From positions 124,001-188,000 of the forward strand of contig CAXXKZ010000006.1 in NCBI GenBank assembly GCA_963665545.2: a DNA stretch of 64,000 nucleotides. Direction: 5' to 3'. Below, piece by piece: positions 8,784 through 18,337 of the stretch (within the stretch, counting starts at the first letter, position 1; each line of letters opens with the position of its first letter). The notes under the pieces are model-generated. The model was not told the origin of the DNA. It searched no databases and was given only the letters and a program-made list of their open reading frames with translations. The translations under genes and the position numbers were made by a program. The stretch comes from G963665545 sp963665545 (lineage in GTDB: Bacteria > Pseudomonadota > Gammaproteobacteria > Xanthomonadales > SZUA-36).

Positions 8784-9787
8784 ACCGGCCTCGAACCCGG
8801 CCGGCTGCTGTAATCTCTATACCAGGACACAGTTTCCTCTATACCCTGTTTGAGATCAGAAGGTGGCATGCCCAGCAATTCAAAGGTGCGCTCCATGGGT
8901 GTTGCATACTCGGTGATCATACTGCGCAGCCGGGAGCTGGTGATATAAAACGGACGGCCGGTTATCAGGCTGATTCCATCGCCCACTTTTGCCAATGATT
9001 GCAGAACCAGGAATGGCACCGAAAGCATTTTGCGGCGGCCACTTAGGGCACGGTGAAAGCCCTCAATCCACTCAATAATGGGTCGCGGCTGATCGCCAAC
9101 ATAAAACACTTTTTGATGCGTGTCACCGCCGGGCAATTTCAGCAGCTGTTGCATCTGCCAGATGACATTACCCACATAACCGTAGCTACGCACCGGTGAC
9201 GGCACTGCCGGATGGAAGTACCAGCCTCGTTCACAAATCCGCCAAAATTCGCGGGCGTAGCGCAAATGCCAGGGACCCCAAATATTGGTTGGCCGGACAA
9301 TCGTCCAGATACAATCGGGATTCAGTTCCCTGGTGATTTTTTCAGTAATGGCCTTGCTCTCGCCGTAAACCGTTTCCGGATTAAAATCCTGGTCATTGGC
9401 TGGGTGGTGGCCCGGCCGGCAAACAAACTGGCTGGAGACAACGATCAGGCGCTGGACGGTTGAACAGTTTTTCACTGCATTGACTACGTGGCGTGTGCCC
9501 AGGGTATTGTTTGCATACCCTTCCTCTACGCCGACGCTTTCATCACAATCAGTGCGGCCAGCCATATGAATAACCACTGTCGGTTGAAAATTCTCAATCG
9601 CCGCCGAAATTACGGCTTCGTCCAGGATGTCCCCTTCCTGCCAAAGATGTTTCTGACCTCGATCAAGCGGTGGATCGAGGCTGAAATTGCAGACACGCTC
9701 ATACTGATCTGCCCAGGCCCCAAGCAGGTTGGTTCCAATAAAACCAGATCCTCCCGTGACAAACAGACTCGCACCGGATTCCGTCAC
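8780..9787 (-). CDS. NAD-dependent sugar epimerase/dehydratase
   Basis: A 335-residue extended short-chain dehydrogenase. The N-terminal Rossmann motif is FVTGGSGFIGTNLLG (GxxGxxG), followed by VVIHMAGRTD, an active-site Ser in VVSSQF, and the catalytic pair in TVYGESKAITEK (YxxxK). It should act on a nucleotide-linked sugar. Epimerase, reductase and dehydratase activities cannot be told apart by eye. It is translationally coupled to both neighbours with 4-bp overlaps, between the GT2-GT4 fusion and the WecG-like transferase, which supports a role in making the sugar they use. Confidence 0.88.
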   Translation of the reverse strand: MTESGASLFVTGGSGFIGTNLLGAWADQYERVCNFSLDPPLDRGQKHLWQEGDILDEAVISAAIENFQPTVVIHMAGRTDCDESVGVEEGYANNTLGTRHVVNAVKNCSTVQRLIVVSSQFVCRPGHHPANDQDFNPETVYGESKAITEKITRELNPDCIWTIVRPTNIWGPWHLRYAREFWRICERGWYFHPAVPSPVRSYGYVGNVIWQMQQLLKLPGGDTHQKVFYVGDQPRPIIEWIEGFHRALSGRRKMLSVPFLVLQSLAKVGDGISLITGRPFYITSSRLRSMITEYATPMERTFELLGMPPSDLKQGIEETVSWYRDYSSRPGSRPV

Positions 9788-11901
9788 GCCGGCACTCCAA
9801 AATAGGATTCAAGTCGTTTTTGGTATATATCAATCGAGAACTCGCGTAAATACCTCTCCCTGTTTCGAGTTCCCCACGCTTGCCACAGCGACCGCTGCGA
9901 CAAGGCCGATTCAATGGCGTCAGCCAGTCTGCTTTCCAGTGGCACCGTCTGGTCCGCTGAAGTAATCACTCCGCCTTCAGGCTGACCCCTGCCAATGACG
10001 TCGGCATTGGCGCGCCAGTCACTCACTACAACGGGCAGACCCATCATCATGGCCTCAAGCAAAACCATTCCAAACGACTCATAGGGCGCAATCGAGCTAA
10101 ACACAAAGAGATCTGCGTGAGCGTAGCTGTCCCACAGTTGATCGCCTTGGCGCAGACCAAGAATTTCTGACACTTGGCCCAACCCGGCGTTTTTGATGTC
10201 AGCATCAAGTTCCTGCCACGAATACGGCGCCAGGCACTCTCCGCCAAGCTGTAAGGTGAAACTGAACGCCCTACGCCGCAATTCACCGCAGGCGGCAATC
10301 AGTTGAGGCGTGCCTTTGTCGTGGCACAAGTGGCCAATATTCAAAATCGTCGGAACGGTGGTCACGTTTTCAGATTTCTTTTCGCTTCGAACAGTCGTAC
10401 AACGATCCTCGATGCCGTAAGGAAGCACATGAATGTTGGTGATTCCAAGTGCAAGCGGATCCGCCCTGCCGAACTCGGTAATCACGACCGCCCCCCAGCT
10501 CAGCCTGTGAACCAGTTTGTTCATCCATCGAATTGGCGGTGGAAGGCGATCCTGTTTATCCGCAATTCCGGCAGCTTGAAAGTAGATGCATAGTTTGCGG
10601 GCAAAAAGCCAGCTCACCGGCAATAAGAACAAATCCCGGAGAACCGGGAACAAACCAGGTCCTGCAGTTGAATAAAGAATATAGTCAATAGGCTCGCCCA
10701 TGCGCAGGCGCAAAAGCCCAAACACAGCCAGAAATAGCCCCAGAAACTTTCGCAGATTCAATTTGCGGCGAGACTGCCAGTTGCGCGTAAAACCCCATTC
10801 CCAATAGAGCGCCTGCATCTGGCCGGTGGATCCGAGTAGACGCAAAACACGCGAAATATTGATATTTTGCCCACCGACAGGTGGCGGAATTTTGCCGGCC
10901 ACTACAACGCGAATAGGGCCTTTTTGTGATTGACTGTCCACGAGCCACTTGCGCAACGGCTCAGCCAACATTCGGATGCGAAACAGCAGCCCAGGAAAAA
11001 AACTGGTCAAGAAAGCCATTAAGTAGAGGGGATGAAAACGACGTAGCAGCCAAGCCCGCCGTAGTGCTGCCTGAGCATATGAAGTATCTGTTTTTATGTT
11101 GTGCAAATCAGCAATGAATAACCTACGCGCCATCAATCCGTCGCGGGTGCGGGGCTCGATTTCTTGCAGTGTCTCGATGTTTTTCTCGAGCACCTGAGCT
11201 ATTTTTAAATTCAGTTTCTCCAGATTAAGTGTGGCTGCATCATAGTGCCCCTTGCGATATCGGCAATGCACCCCTTTGACGTGTGAGAACCTGGCGCCAG
11301 CAGCTGCTGCCCGCAGCCAGAAATCGTAATCTTCCACGTTTCGGAATATTTCGCTTTCATCAAGGCCACCAAGCCGTGAGAACAACTCGCGCTGTATTAC
11401 AGACGTCGAAGGTGTGATAAAACTCCTCACCGCCAACGATTCCTGCAAATTTCCGGGGTCTGAGAAGTCGGGCCCCCACAAACCCATCTGCTCCCCGCTG
11501 TCGCTGTCAAATATGATGGCAGTCGAGTAAACAATATCAGCAGCCGATTGATGTAGCGCATCCATTGAACTTGAGAGATGATCCGGTAACCAGACGTCGT
11601 CGGCATCCAGCAAGGCGATAAAGCGTCCCTGAGCGTGATCAATGCCACAGTTTCGTGCATGGGCCTGGCCCAGGTTCTGACCACTGTTTATATACATCAC
11701 CCGGTTATTGGGATGCTCAGTCGCGAATCTGGCGACGATCTTGCGAGTTTCACCTTCGGACCCATCTTCAACCAGGATTAATTCCCAGGCAGTCCAGGAC
11801 TGGCGTGATATCCCTTTCAGGGTCTCGGATAGATAGCGATCCGCCTTGTAAGCAGGAATGACGATGCTAACCAACTCTGGTTCGGGTACCCGAGGGTGCA
11901 T
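9784..11901 (-). CDS. Bifunctional glycosyltransferase, GT2 fused to GT4
   Basis: At 705 residues this is about twice the length of a single glycosyltransferase. The N-terminal half (about 8-250) is a GT2 domain: VSIVIPAYKADRYLSETL, ILVEDGSEGET, and the DxD-type site in FIALLDADDVWLPDH. After a linker with a hydrophobic patch, the C-terminal half (about 335-700) is a GT-B/GT4 domain: VVVAGKIPPPVGGQNINISR, then FVFSSIAPYESFGMVLLEAM and GLPVVVSDW, the donor-binding E-x7-E region. The fusion would make two consecutive linkages on one lipid-linked glycan. The inositol-phosphatase-like gene upstream abuts it at 11901. Confidence 0.88.
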   Translation of the reverse strand: MHPRVPEPELVSIVIPAYKADRYLSETLKGISRQSWTAWELILVEDGSEGETRKIVARFATEHPNNRVMYINSGQNLGQAHARNCGIDHAQGRFIALLDADDVWLPDHLSSSMDALHQSAADIVYSTAIIFDSDSGEQMGLWGPDFSDPGNLQESLAVRSFITPSTSVIQRELFSRLGGLDESEIFRNVEDYDFWLRAAAAGARFSHVKGVHCRYRKGHYDAATLNLEKLNLKIAQVLEKNIETLQEIEPRTRDGLMARRLFIADLHNIKTDTSYAQAALRRAWLLRRFHPLYLMAFLTSFFPGLLFRIRMLAEPLRKWLVDSQSQKGPIRVVVAGKIPPPVGGQNINISRVLRLLGSTGQMQALYWEWGFTRNWQSRRKLNLRKFLGLFLAVFGLLRLRMGEPIDYILYSTAGPGLFPVLRDLFLLPVSWLFARKLCIYFQAAGIADKQDRLPPPIRWMNKLVHRLSWGAVVITEFGRADPLALGITNIHVLPYGIEDRCTTVRSEKKSENVTTVPTILNIGHLCHDKGTPQLIAACGELRRRAFSFTLQLGGECLAPYSWQELDADIKNAGLGQVSEILGLRQGDQLWDSYAHADLFVFSSIAPYESFGMVLLEAMMMGLPVVVSDWRANADVIGRGQPEGGVITSADQTVPLESRLADAIESALSQRSLWQAWGTRNRERYLREFSIDIYQKRLESYFGVPA

Positions 11902-12629
11902 TAAAGATGCCCGTTAGTTGCTCTGACATGATACTTATACGAGCCGGAGCCGGGGGTCATACTGAAGGTGCCACCTGCGGCCTGAACCAGTGCAAGCCCC
12001 GCAGCCACATCCCAGATGTAAATATCTTGCTCTTCATAAACATCAAAACGTCCTGCAGCAACCTGAGCGAGCATCATGGCCGCGGAACCAAGCATTCGGA
12101 TCTTTTTATAACTCTGTACAGCATGAACGAATGGCAACAAAGAATCAGTAGCGTAATTGCGCCCACTGGGGAAACCTGTTGCAAGTACTGCTTGCCCTTT
12201 TGTGTCTACAGCAGACACCTTTATCTTCCGATCATCAAGCCATGCCCCTGACCCATTCAAGCCAGAGTAGACTTGATCACTAAAGATATCATGTACAACG
12301 CCTAGTAATGGCGCCCCCTTTTCCCAAAGCGCAATAGAAATGGCAGCAATCGGAAACCCGCGGCTGAAATTAAGCGTTCCATCCAAGGGGTCCACAAACC
12401 ACATGAGATCATTTATGTTTGTGGCCTGGTGATCACCCTCCTCGGCCAGCACCGGAATGCCCGTCGAACTGAGCGCGCTCAGAATACGTTCCTGGGCAGC
12501 AACATCTGCCAGAGTTTTGATATCTTTCCCGCTAGAATCAGCAATTTTGGCATCATCCAGAAATTCTGTTCGTAACAGATTTGCACCAATAGCAGCAGCG
12601 CAAAGAGCATTCGAAAGCAAATCTTTCAT
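11901..12629 (-). CDS. Inositol monophosphatase-family phosphatase (SuhB/CysQ-like)
   Basis: A 242-residue magnesium-dependent phosphatase. Metal ligands are visible in LAEEGDH (Glu) and in WFVDPLDGTLNF (the DPLDGT motif), and in the C-terminal IWDVAAGLALVQAAGG (WDxAAGxxL). The family includes inositol-1-phosphatase, 3'(2'),5'-bisphosphate nucleotidase and fructose bisphosphatase-like enzymes. Its place as first gene of the glycan operon, next to a sulfotransferase gene on the other strand, makes a CysQ-type role (removing 3'-phosphoadenosine 5'-phosphate) an attractive but unproven idea. It shares its last base with the start of the glycosyltransferase gene. Confidence 0.85.
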   Translation of the reverse strand: MKDLLSNALCAAAIGANLLRTEFLDDAKIADSSGKDIKTLADVAAQERILSALSSTGIPVLAEEGDHQATNINDLMWFVDPLDGTLNFSRGFPIAAISIALWEKGAPLLGVVHDIFSDQVYSGLNGSGAWLDDRKIKVSAVDTKGQAVLATGFPSGRNYATDSLLPFVHAVQSYKKIRMLGSAAMMLAQVAAGRFDVYEEQDIYIWDVAAGLALVQAAGGTFSMTPGSGSYKYHVRATNGHL

Positions 12630-13610
12630 AAATCGTACTTTAATGGGTTCATCGAAATTTTCATACTGGTGAAGGGGGCGCGTCTATACTCTGACCCAAA
12701 GATATCTTTCTAACTTCACCAAATCGGGTTACTAATTAGAAATAGCGGAGGCCAAGATAAATGTTGAAATCCAAATGGGTAATTCTCTGCCCCATGGCGC
12801 GCTCAGGTTCCAGTCACACCAGCGAACTATTGGATAATTACGATAGGGATCGGTTTCGAAGTCATCACGGGCTCTTCAATGGCGGACCCTTCGGACGATG
12901 GCCGGCGGACGAGATGATTCCGTCGGAACTTGAGGAATACTATAGGTCGATTCTCAATGAGAATTACGACAGAATCGGCGGCCAGGAACACAGTGGCGAG
13001 TACCTGGACAGGTTCATCTTCACAGACAATCGAACCTACAATCCCCGACAATGGGAAGTCATTGGTTTCAAGCTCCAATATGTGCACTTTGTGCATATGC
13101 CCGATCTGCGTCAGTATCTTGTGGACAACAGGGACATCAGAATCATCGCTAACACCAGAAGAGATCTGCTGGAGCACGCCTGCGCAGAGCAATGATGTCA
13201 GCAAGGTAATTCGCGCGCCTACCGCGACGGGGAGGCGTATCAATTGGGTGATGACTCGGCGTCTGCCATCGATCCGGAGGCACTATTGTCAACATTTCGC
13301 AACCTGGTGCGCTTTCGGGAAGATATCATCCAAACGTTTGATCAATCGGATCGCGAGTTTTTTGAATGGTCGCTCGAAGACATGTTTTACGCCGATGGAT
13401 CGCTTCATATCGAAAATCACCAAGTGCTCTTCGACTTTTTGCAGATCGAGACCAACCGGCCCTTCTTCAGTACCTTCGCCAAGACACCTCGGCCATCCAG
13501 CCGCCAGTACTTGGCTAATTTTGTTGATTTGAAAGAGTACTTTTCGAAAGCAGAGGACGGCATTATTTCACGATATTTTTCCGATAATTACGACCCCCAC
13601 GTCAATAAGG

Positions 13611-14995
13611 GAGTTATGATCGAATCTGGTGTTTGAGCAGTTGAAAAAAAGCGGCGTATCTGGTTGATTTGTTGTTACCAAACTTCAAAGCAACCAAAGG
13701 AGATACGCCACTATGAACAAGAATAATGTTATTGAACTGGAACGTCGAGCAATCAGTGCCGATCCGTTGACCGAATTGCTCAAAGAAGGCGCCCGGAAGC
13801 TGCTCGCCGAAGCGGTGGAAAGTGAAGTCCAGGAGCTGCTGGCCAAGTATCAGGATTGGCGTACCGAATCAGGTCATGCCGGTGTGGTGCGCAACGGTTA
13901 CCTGCCAGAACGTGAGTTGCAGACCGGCCTGGGACCGATCCGGGTGAGAATTCCCAAGGTGCGCTCGAAGACCGGTGAAGCAGTGAGTTTTCAGTCGGTG
14001 CTGGTGCCGCCATATGTGCGCAAGACAGCGACTTTCGAGGCAGCCATTCCGTGGTTGTACCTCAAAGGGGTATCCAGCGGTGAGATGGCTGAGGCGTTGC
14101 GGGTACTGGTGGGCCCGCAGGCACAGGGTCTGTCGGCCAGCACGGTATCCCGCCTGAAACAGGTATGGGCGGAGGAATATCGAGCGTGGAGCCAGCGTCG
14201 CCTGGGACAGGACCGGTGGGTGTATGTCTGGGCTGATGGTGTCTACAGTGGGCTGCGGGCGGAGGATGCCAAGCTCTGCGCGCTGGTGATCATTGGTGTC
14301 AATGAACGCGGCGAAAAACATTTTCTGGCGATTGAGGACGGGGTGCGAGAATCGACTCAGAGTTGGCGTGAGGTGTTGCTGAATCTGAAGTCGCGCGGCA
14401 TGAGCGCCCCACAACTGGCGATTGGTGATGGTGCGATGGGTTTTTGGGCGGCGCTGGATGAAATCTTTCCGGCCAGCCGCCAGCAACGCTGCTGGATGCA
14501 CAAGACCATGAATGTACTGAATTGTTTGCCGAAATCCGCACAACCCAAAGCCAAGCAGGCCCTGCACGCCATCTGGCAGGCGGAAACCAAGGATGATGCA
14601 AACAAGGCGTTTGATTTGTTTATTGAGATCTTTGAGGCGAAATACCCGAAAGCGACGAGCTGTTTGCTCAAGGATCGGGATGAACTGTTGGCATTTTATG
14701 ATTTTCCGGCCCAACACTGGCAGAGCATCCGGACCAGCAACCCGATTGAATCCACCTTTGCCACCATCCGCCACCGGACCAAAAGATCCAAAGGTTGTCT
14801 GACGCGCAATGGCATGTTGCATATGATGTTCAAATTGAGCCAGTGTGCGGAAAAGAAATGGCGCCGGCTACGCGGCTTTGATTACCTGGCCAAGGTGATT
14901 ACGGGGGTGAAATTCAAAGATGGGATCGAGGTAAAAGAGATTGATCAGGTCGCCGCTTGAATCAAATGGCTAAACACCAGATTTGACAATAGCTC
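13611..14995 (+). mobile_element. IS256-family insertion sequence, copy B (intact)
   Basis: A 1385-bp element with the same ends as copy A. The 8-bp duplication CAATAAGG flanks it at 13603-13610 and 14996-15003. It belongs to a sub-lineage with GTGCGAGAATCG (a silent Arg CGA) shared with copies D and F, whereas A, C, E, G and H have CGG at that codon. Confidence 0.95.
13713..14960 (+). CDS. IS256-family transposase, copy B
   Basis: A complete 415-residue frame whose protein is identical to the copy A transposase. Asp175, Asp239 and Glu346 and the Cys260/His263 pair are present. It is potentially active. Confidence 0.95.
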   Translation: MNKNNVIELERRAISADPLTELLKEGARKLLAEAVESEVQELLAKYQDWRTESGHAGVVRNGYLPERELQTGLGPIRVRIPKVRSKTGEAVSFQSVLVPPYVRKTATFEAAIPWLYLKGVSSGEMAEALRVLVGPQAQGLSASTVSRLKQVWAEEYRAWSQRRLGQDRWVYVWADGVYSGLRAEDAKLCALVIIGVNERGEKHFLAIEDGVRESTQSWREVLLNLKSRGMSAPQLAIGDGAMGFWAALDEIFPASRQQRCWMHKTMNVLNCLPKSAQPKAKQALHAIWQAETKDDANKAFDLFIEIFEAKYPKATSCLLKDRDELLAFYDFPAQHWQSIRTSNPIESTFATIRHRTKRSKGCLTRNGMLHMMFKLSQCAEKKWRRLRGFDYLAKVITGVKFKDGIEVKEIDQVAA

Positions 14996-15122
14996 CAATA
15001 AGGATTGGCCTGTCTTGCCCAAGTACACGCTGGAAGACATTATGATCGAAAAGAACAACGACGCGTTTCGACGAAATGATGCGGGAGGCGCAACAGATCC
15101 CCCATGAAAACCTGGACCTACG

Positions 15123-15968
15123 ATGCCGACAATTAGGCGCCCAATCATTATCTTTTTCGCACTGAGCTATGCGTGGTCATGGGCCTGGTGGTTGCCCATT
15201 GTCATCACGCTGCGTTCCGAAGGCATAACAGATTTGACTACCGCACCGAGCTGGATGTTGATCTGCGCCCTGGTCGGTGGCTACGGTCCAACCGTGGCTG
15301 CTGTGGTCATGACCGTGCGCGCTGGAGCAAAGGGGGGGTTAAAAGCCTTGTTTTCCCGCTTCACACTGTGGCGGGCGCCGGCAACCGTGCATATTTTTAT
15401 TTGGCTCGGCCCACCGGCATTTATAGGCATTGCCATGCTATTGGCAGCGGACAACACCGCGCTGCTTGGAGACCCTGAATGGACCAGGCTCAAACTCATT
15501 CCTCTGGCCGTGTTGGCTGCGTTACCCTTCGGGCCGCTGGGCGAGGAACTCGGTTGGCGCGGATACGCGCTGCCAGCGCTTCAGAAGCATCACTCTGCTT
15601 TGGTCAGCAGCCTGATCATTGGGGTGTTCTGGTGTTTTTGGCACGCACCACTGTTTTAGGCGCCAGCTGGAACGGTACTCAGCGGATATGAGGTGACCGT
15701 TTCGGCGGTGGCCAAGTACCTCTTGTTTACCTGCGGATTGGCCATCATTTTCACATGGGTTTTCAATAGCGCCAGGGGGTCGGTGCTGCTGGCGGTGGCA
15801 TTCCATGCCAGCATCAACGCATCCGTCGTGATGATGCTCTTTCCTGCAGCAGACCGCGACGCGTCGCTGGCCATCAATTGGCTTTCCATGATTCCAGTGT
15901 GGGCTGTTGCGTTGGCATTGATCGCCATTTTCGGCGGCGCTCATCTGGCCAAAAAGCCGTCGCTGTAA
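15123..15968 (+). pseudogene. CPBP-family intramembrane metalloprotease, interrupted by an amber codon
   Basis: Frames 15123-15656 and 15660-15968 are the same frame, separated only by TAG at 15657-15659. The first part has four or so membrane segments, the EExxxR motif in GEELGWRGYALPAL, and the second motif in FWCFWHAPLF. After the stop the family continues with APAGTVLSG and AFHASINASVVMM (the third His/Asn motif). A Trp codon TGG changed to TAG fits the conserved HAPLFW context. The rebuilt protein has about 281 residues, normal for CPBP (Abi-like) proteases. As read, the product would lack the last active-site helix. It follows the broken sulfotransferase by 15 bp. Confidence 0.85.
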
Positions 15969-16120
15969 TCTCTGTTACCCGAGGCCGGAGAAATGCAGAA
16001 TCAGAGGCTCGGCAGAGGCTCGGCACCGGCCGATTCCCATCCAGGCTCTGGCTTACCCAGATCAGATTTTATTTACAATTAATATTTATTTAAATTGCTA
16101 ATTAATTTACAATCTGGGGC

Positions 16121-17134
16121 ATGGGAAAAACCCGTGAAATAATTCAACAGATTATTGCCGATGATGGCGCGGCAACGGCAACCGAACTGGCTCACCGCCT
16201 GGACATCACACGCCAGGCTGTAAACGCCCACCTTGGCAATCTCATAAGGGACGGAATTATCTTTAAAACAGGTTCGACCCGTGCCGCGCGCTACTTCCCG
16301 GCCGACGCCGCCCCAGATGAACAGAAAATTTCCTGGATTCTTGGGTTAAAGAATCTCGATGAATCTAACATTTACGAAAGACTGGCCATAGGTCTGAACC
16401 TATCTGGATTACCCTCAAACGTCGAAGCAGTCGTGCATTATGCATTCACTGAAATGCTCAACAACGCCATCGACCATTCAAAATCCAATAAATACAAGGT
16501 CGAGGCTCGTCTGGGTGTTGGAAAAATGACATTCGATGTGCGAGACGAAGGTGTCGGTGTATTCCATTCCATCTCCGACAAGTTCGACTTACACGACGAA
16601 CATGCTGCCCTGGTTGAACTGGTCAAGGGCAAGACCACGACGATGCCGGAGGCGCATTCCGGAGAAGGAATTTTTTTCGTTTCGCGTGCAGCCGACCGCT
16701 TCTGCCTGAGGTCTCACCGGCAGCAGATCGAGTGGAACCGTGCGAAGAACGATGTATTTGTCTCCACCCCCCGCTTCATCCGGGGCACACTGGTGCGGTT
16801 CGAAATCGGCATCAATTCACGAACCCGGCTGGCGGATGTCTTCTCCGAATTTGCGCCCGAAAAATACGACTATCAATTCCGCAAGACCCGGGTCATGGTG
16901 AAACTCCTGCAAAAGGACTACGTTTCGCGTTCCGAAGCCAAGCGGCTATTGCATAATCTGGATAAATTTTCAGAAATCGAACTCGACATGAGAGATGTAC
17001 AACACGTAGGTCAGGGATTCGCCGACGAAATTTTTCGGGTCTTTGTCAGTGCACACCCCGAAATTGAAATCCGGGCGATTAACGCTTCGGGCGCCGTTAA
17101 TGCAATGTTTCGACATGTCGAGGGCTCGAACTGA
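16121..17134 (+). CDS. Winged-helix, GHKL-ATPase and STAS-like DUF4325 regulator
   Basis: A 337-residue protein with an unusual three-domain order. Residues about 1-65 form a winged helix (TATELAHRLDITRQAVNAHL). Residues about 90-215 form a histidine-kinase-like/anti-sigma ATPase fold: FTEMLNNAIDHSKS is an N-box, DVRDEGVGVF a G1-box, and SGEGIFFVSRAAD a G2-type loop. There is no histidine phospho-acceptor domain. Residues about 265-330 resemble DUF4325, a STAS-like domain, with SEIELDMRDVQHVGQGFADE. The combination looks like an anti-sigma kinase and its STAS partner fused to a DNA-binding domain. The gene stands alone behind an AT-rich leader (16070-16115). The function is inferred only from domains. 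Confidence 0.8.
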   Translation: MGKTREIIQQIIADDGAATATELAHRLDITRQAVNAHLGNLIRDGIIFKTGSTRAARYFPADAAPDEQKISWILGLKNLDESNIYERLAIGLNLSGLPSNVEAVVHYAFTEMLNNAIDHSKSNKYKVEARLGVGKMTFDVRDEGVGVFHSISDKFDLHDEHAALVELVKGKTTTMPEAHSGEGIFFVSRAADRFCLRSHRQQIEWNRAKNDVFVSTPRFIRGTLVRFEIGINSRTRLADVFSEFAPEKYDYQFRKTRVMVKLLQKDYVSRSEAKRLLHNLDKFSEIELDMRDVQHVGQGFADEIFRVFVSAHPEIEIRAINASGAVNAMFRHVEGSN

Positions 17135-17209
17135 ACTGGGCCAAGAACCATCACTCGGAAAAAGACGGAATTCGGATCCACGATCTGGTTTCCAAATGGA
17201 CTACGATGC

Positions 17210-18298
17210 TTATTGTTGTCCCGGCCCCCTTGAGTCGGAGCGGGCCAAATCAACCAATTCGTACACCATTGCAGCGATGGTTTGTGCATGTTTGGCATAA
17301 GCCACGATTGACAGGTGGTTGGCATCTTCAACTTTGCGCATTCCGAGGAAACGGGTACTGGTCTGGCCCGTTTTCTGCCAGGCTCGATATTGTGCCTCTG
17401 AATCCTCACGCCATTCTTCTTCACTGCTGTGATCACCCAAAAGTTCACCGCTGCGGGTTCCGTAGCCGAAAATCACCGGGATATCCCCGAGCGAGCGGTT
17501 GTCAGCTGTCTGAAAGAAGATGCGCGGAAAATACTTGCCCATCACGGCCAGGTGGCTGAGGTTGCCGGGACGCACTGACCGCGACACGAATTCTTTTACT
17601 GCCAATTCCGGAAGTTGCGGGTCAGCGAGAATGTTCTGACTGTGCAGTAGCCAACGGGGAATTCCGCTGGCCGCGGCGAACATCATCATCGGGCATCGCG
17701 TTCCGCAGCCCGGCTCAGGCAGGTCGCGGTTTAGCGGTTTCTCCCGCTCATCATTGAATTCAGCGATGATGATGGCCGGGTCGGCGGGCTCGATCAACAG
17801 CAATCCGGCCAACCGCTCGCGGTGCCGTTCGGCGAAAATCCGCCCCAACATGGCGCCCAGGGAGTGGCCGACATAGATTACCGGCTCATCCTCGCCCGCA
17901 GCGCCCAGCAGCAGGGCAATTTCATCGGCCGCCGTGTTGCCGTCCCACGGACCGGGACCGGGCTCGCTCCAGCCGAGGCCGGAACGGTCAAAGGCGCAAA
18001 CCCGCGTTCTTTCAGCCAGGAGTGGCATTAGCGATCGCCATGAAGTGGAAAATGCGATGGCGCCAGCATCCATTACCACAGTCGGCGCACCACTTCCCTC
18101 GCACCACAGGTGCATCTGATGGCTACCGATGTCGATCAGTTGTCCGGGCATGGGCAACGCCCGTGTGTCTCGCCAGCGCATGAATGCTTCGACCAGCAGT
18201 GCGAGAATCAACAACACCAGCAGGCCCAACAACAGGAATTTCAATATGCGTAGCCAGAGTCGCGGCCGCGTTTCATTGGTGGTTACAGTGCTCATCAT
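17210..18298 (-). CDS. Membrane-anchored alpha/beta hydrolase
   Basis: A 362-residue alpha/beta-fold hydrolase. One N-terminal transmembrane segment (about 15-38) places the catalytic domain on the outer face of the inner membrane. The nucleophile is Ser146 in YVGHSLGAMLG, the oxyanion region is MDAGAIAFSTSW, and DRSGLGWSEPGP precedes it as in many lipase/haloperoxidase-like enzymes. A His near the C-terminus in EDANHLSIV completes the triad. The substrate is unknown. It is followed by the HAAS/PadR pair upstream at 18338-19271 on the same strand with a 39-bp gap, so it may belong to the same transcription unit. Confidence 0.88.
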   Translation of the reverse strand: MMSTVTTNETRPRLWLRILKFLLLGLLVLLILALLVEAFMRWRDTRALPMPGQLIDIGSHQMHLWCEGSGAPTVVMDAGAIAFSTSWRSLMPLLAERTRVCAFDRSGLGWSEPGPGPWDGNTAADEIALLLGAAGEDEPVIYVGHSLGAMLGRIFAERHRERLAGLLLIEPADPAIIIAEFNDEREKPLNRDLPEPGCGTRCPMMMFAAASGIPRWLLHSQNILADPQLPELAVKEFVSRSVRPGNLSHLAVMGKYFPRIFFQTADNRSLGDIPVIFGYGTRSGELLGDHSSEEEWREDSEAQYRAWQKTGQTSTRFLGMRKVEDANHLSIVAYAKHAQTIAAMVYELVDLARSDSRGPGQQ

Positions 18299-18337
18299 TT
18301 ATTACCTCGGATAACGATGTTAGGGGGCAAAAAAGGG

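Larger units (their letters stand above)
12761..15107 (+). pseudogene. PAPS-type sulfotransferase, broken by an in-frame stop and by IS256-like copy B
   Basis: Residues near the N-terminus, CPMARSGSSHTSELL, form the 5'-phosphosulfate loop of sulfotransferases. IIANTRRDLLEHA is the 3'-phosphate-binding region. The frame stops at TGA 13193-13195 and continues in the same frame from 13196. A lost T near 13192 and a gained T near 13208 would also explain the break. The second half is then interrupted at 13610 by the IS. Removing the IS and one copy of CAATAAGG joins 13610 to 15004 in frame and gives a stop at TGA 15105-15107, for 317 codons in all. It would sulfate a sugar or other acceptor if intact. 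It lies divergent from the glycan operon. Confidence 0.82.

Noticed and set aside
15995..16030. Short direct repeat of AGAGGCTCGGC after the CPBP gene
   Set aside because: Only two units of 11 bp. It could be chance or minor slippage and supports no feature.
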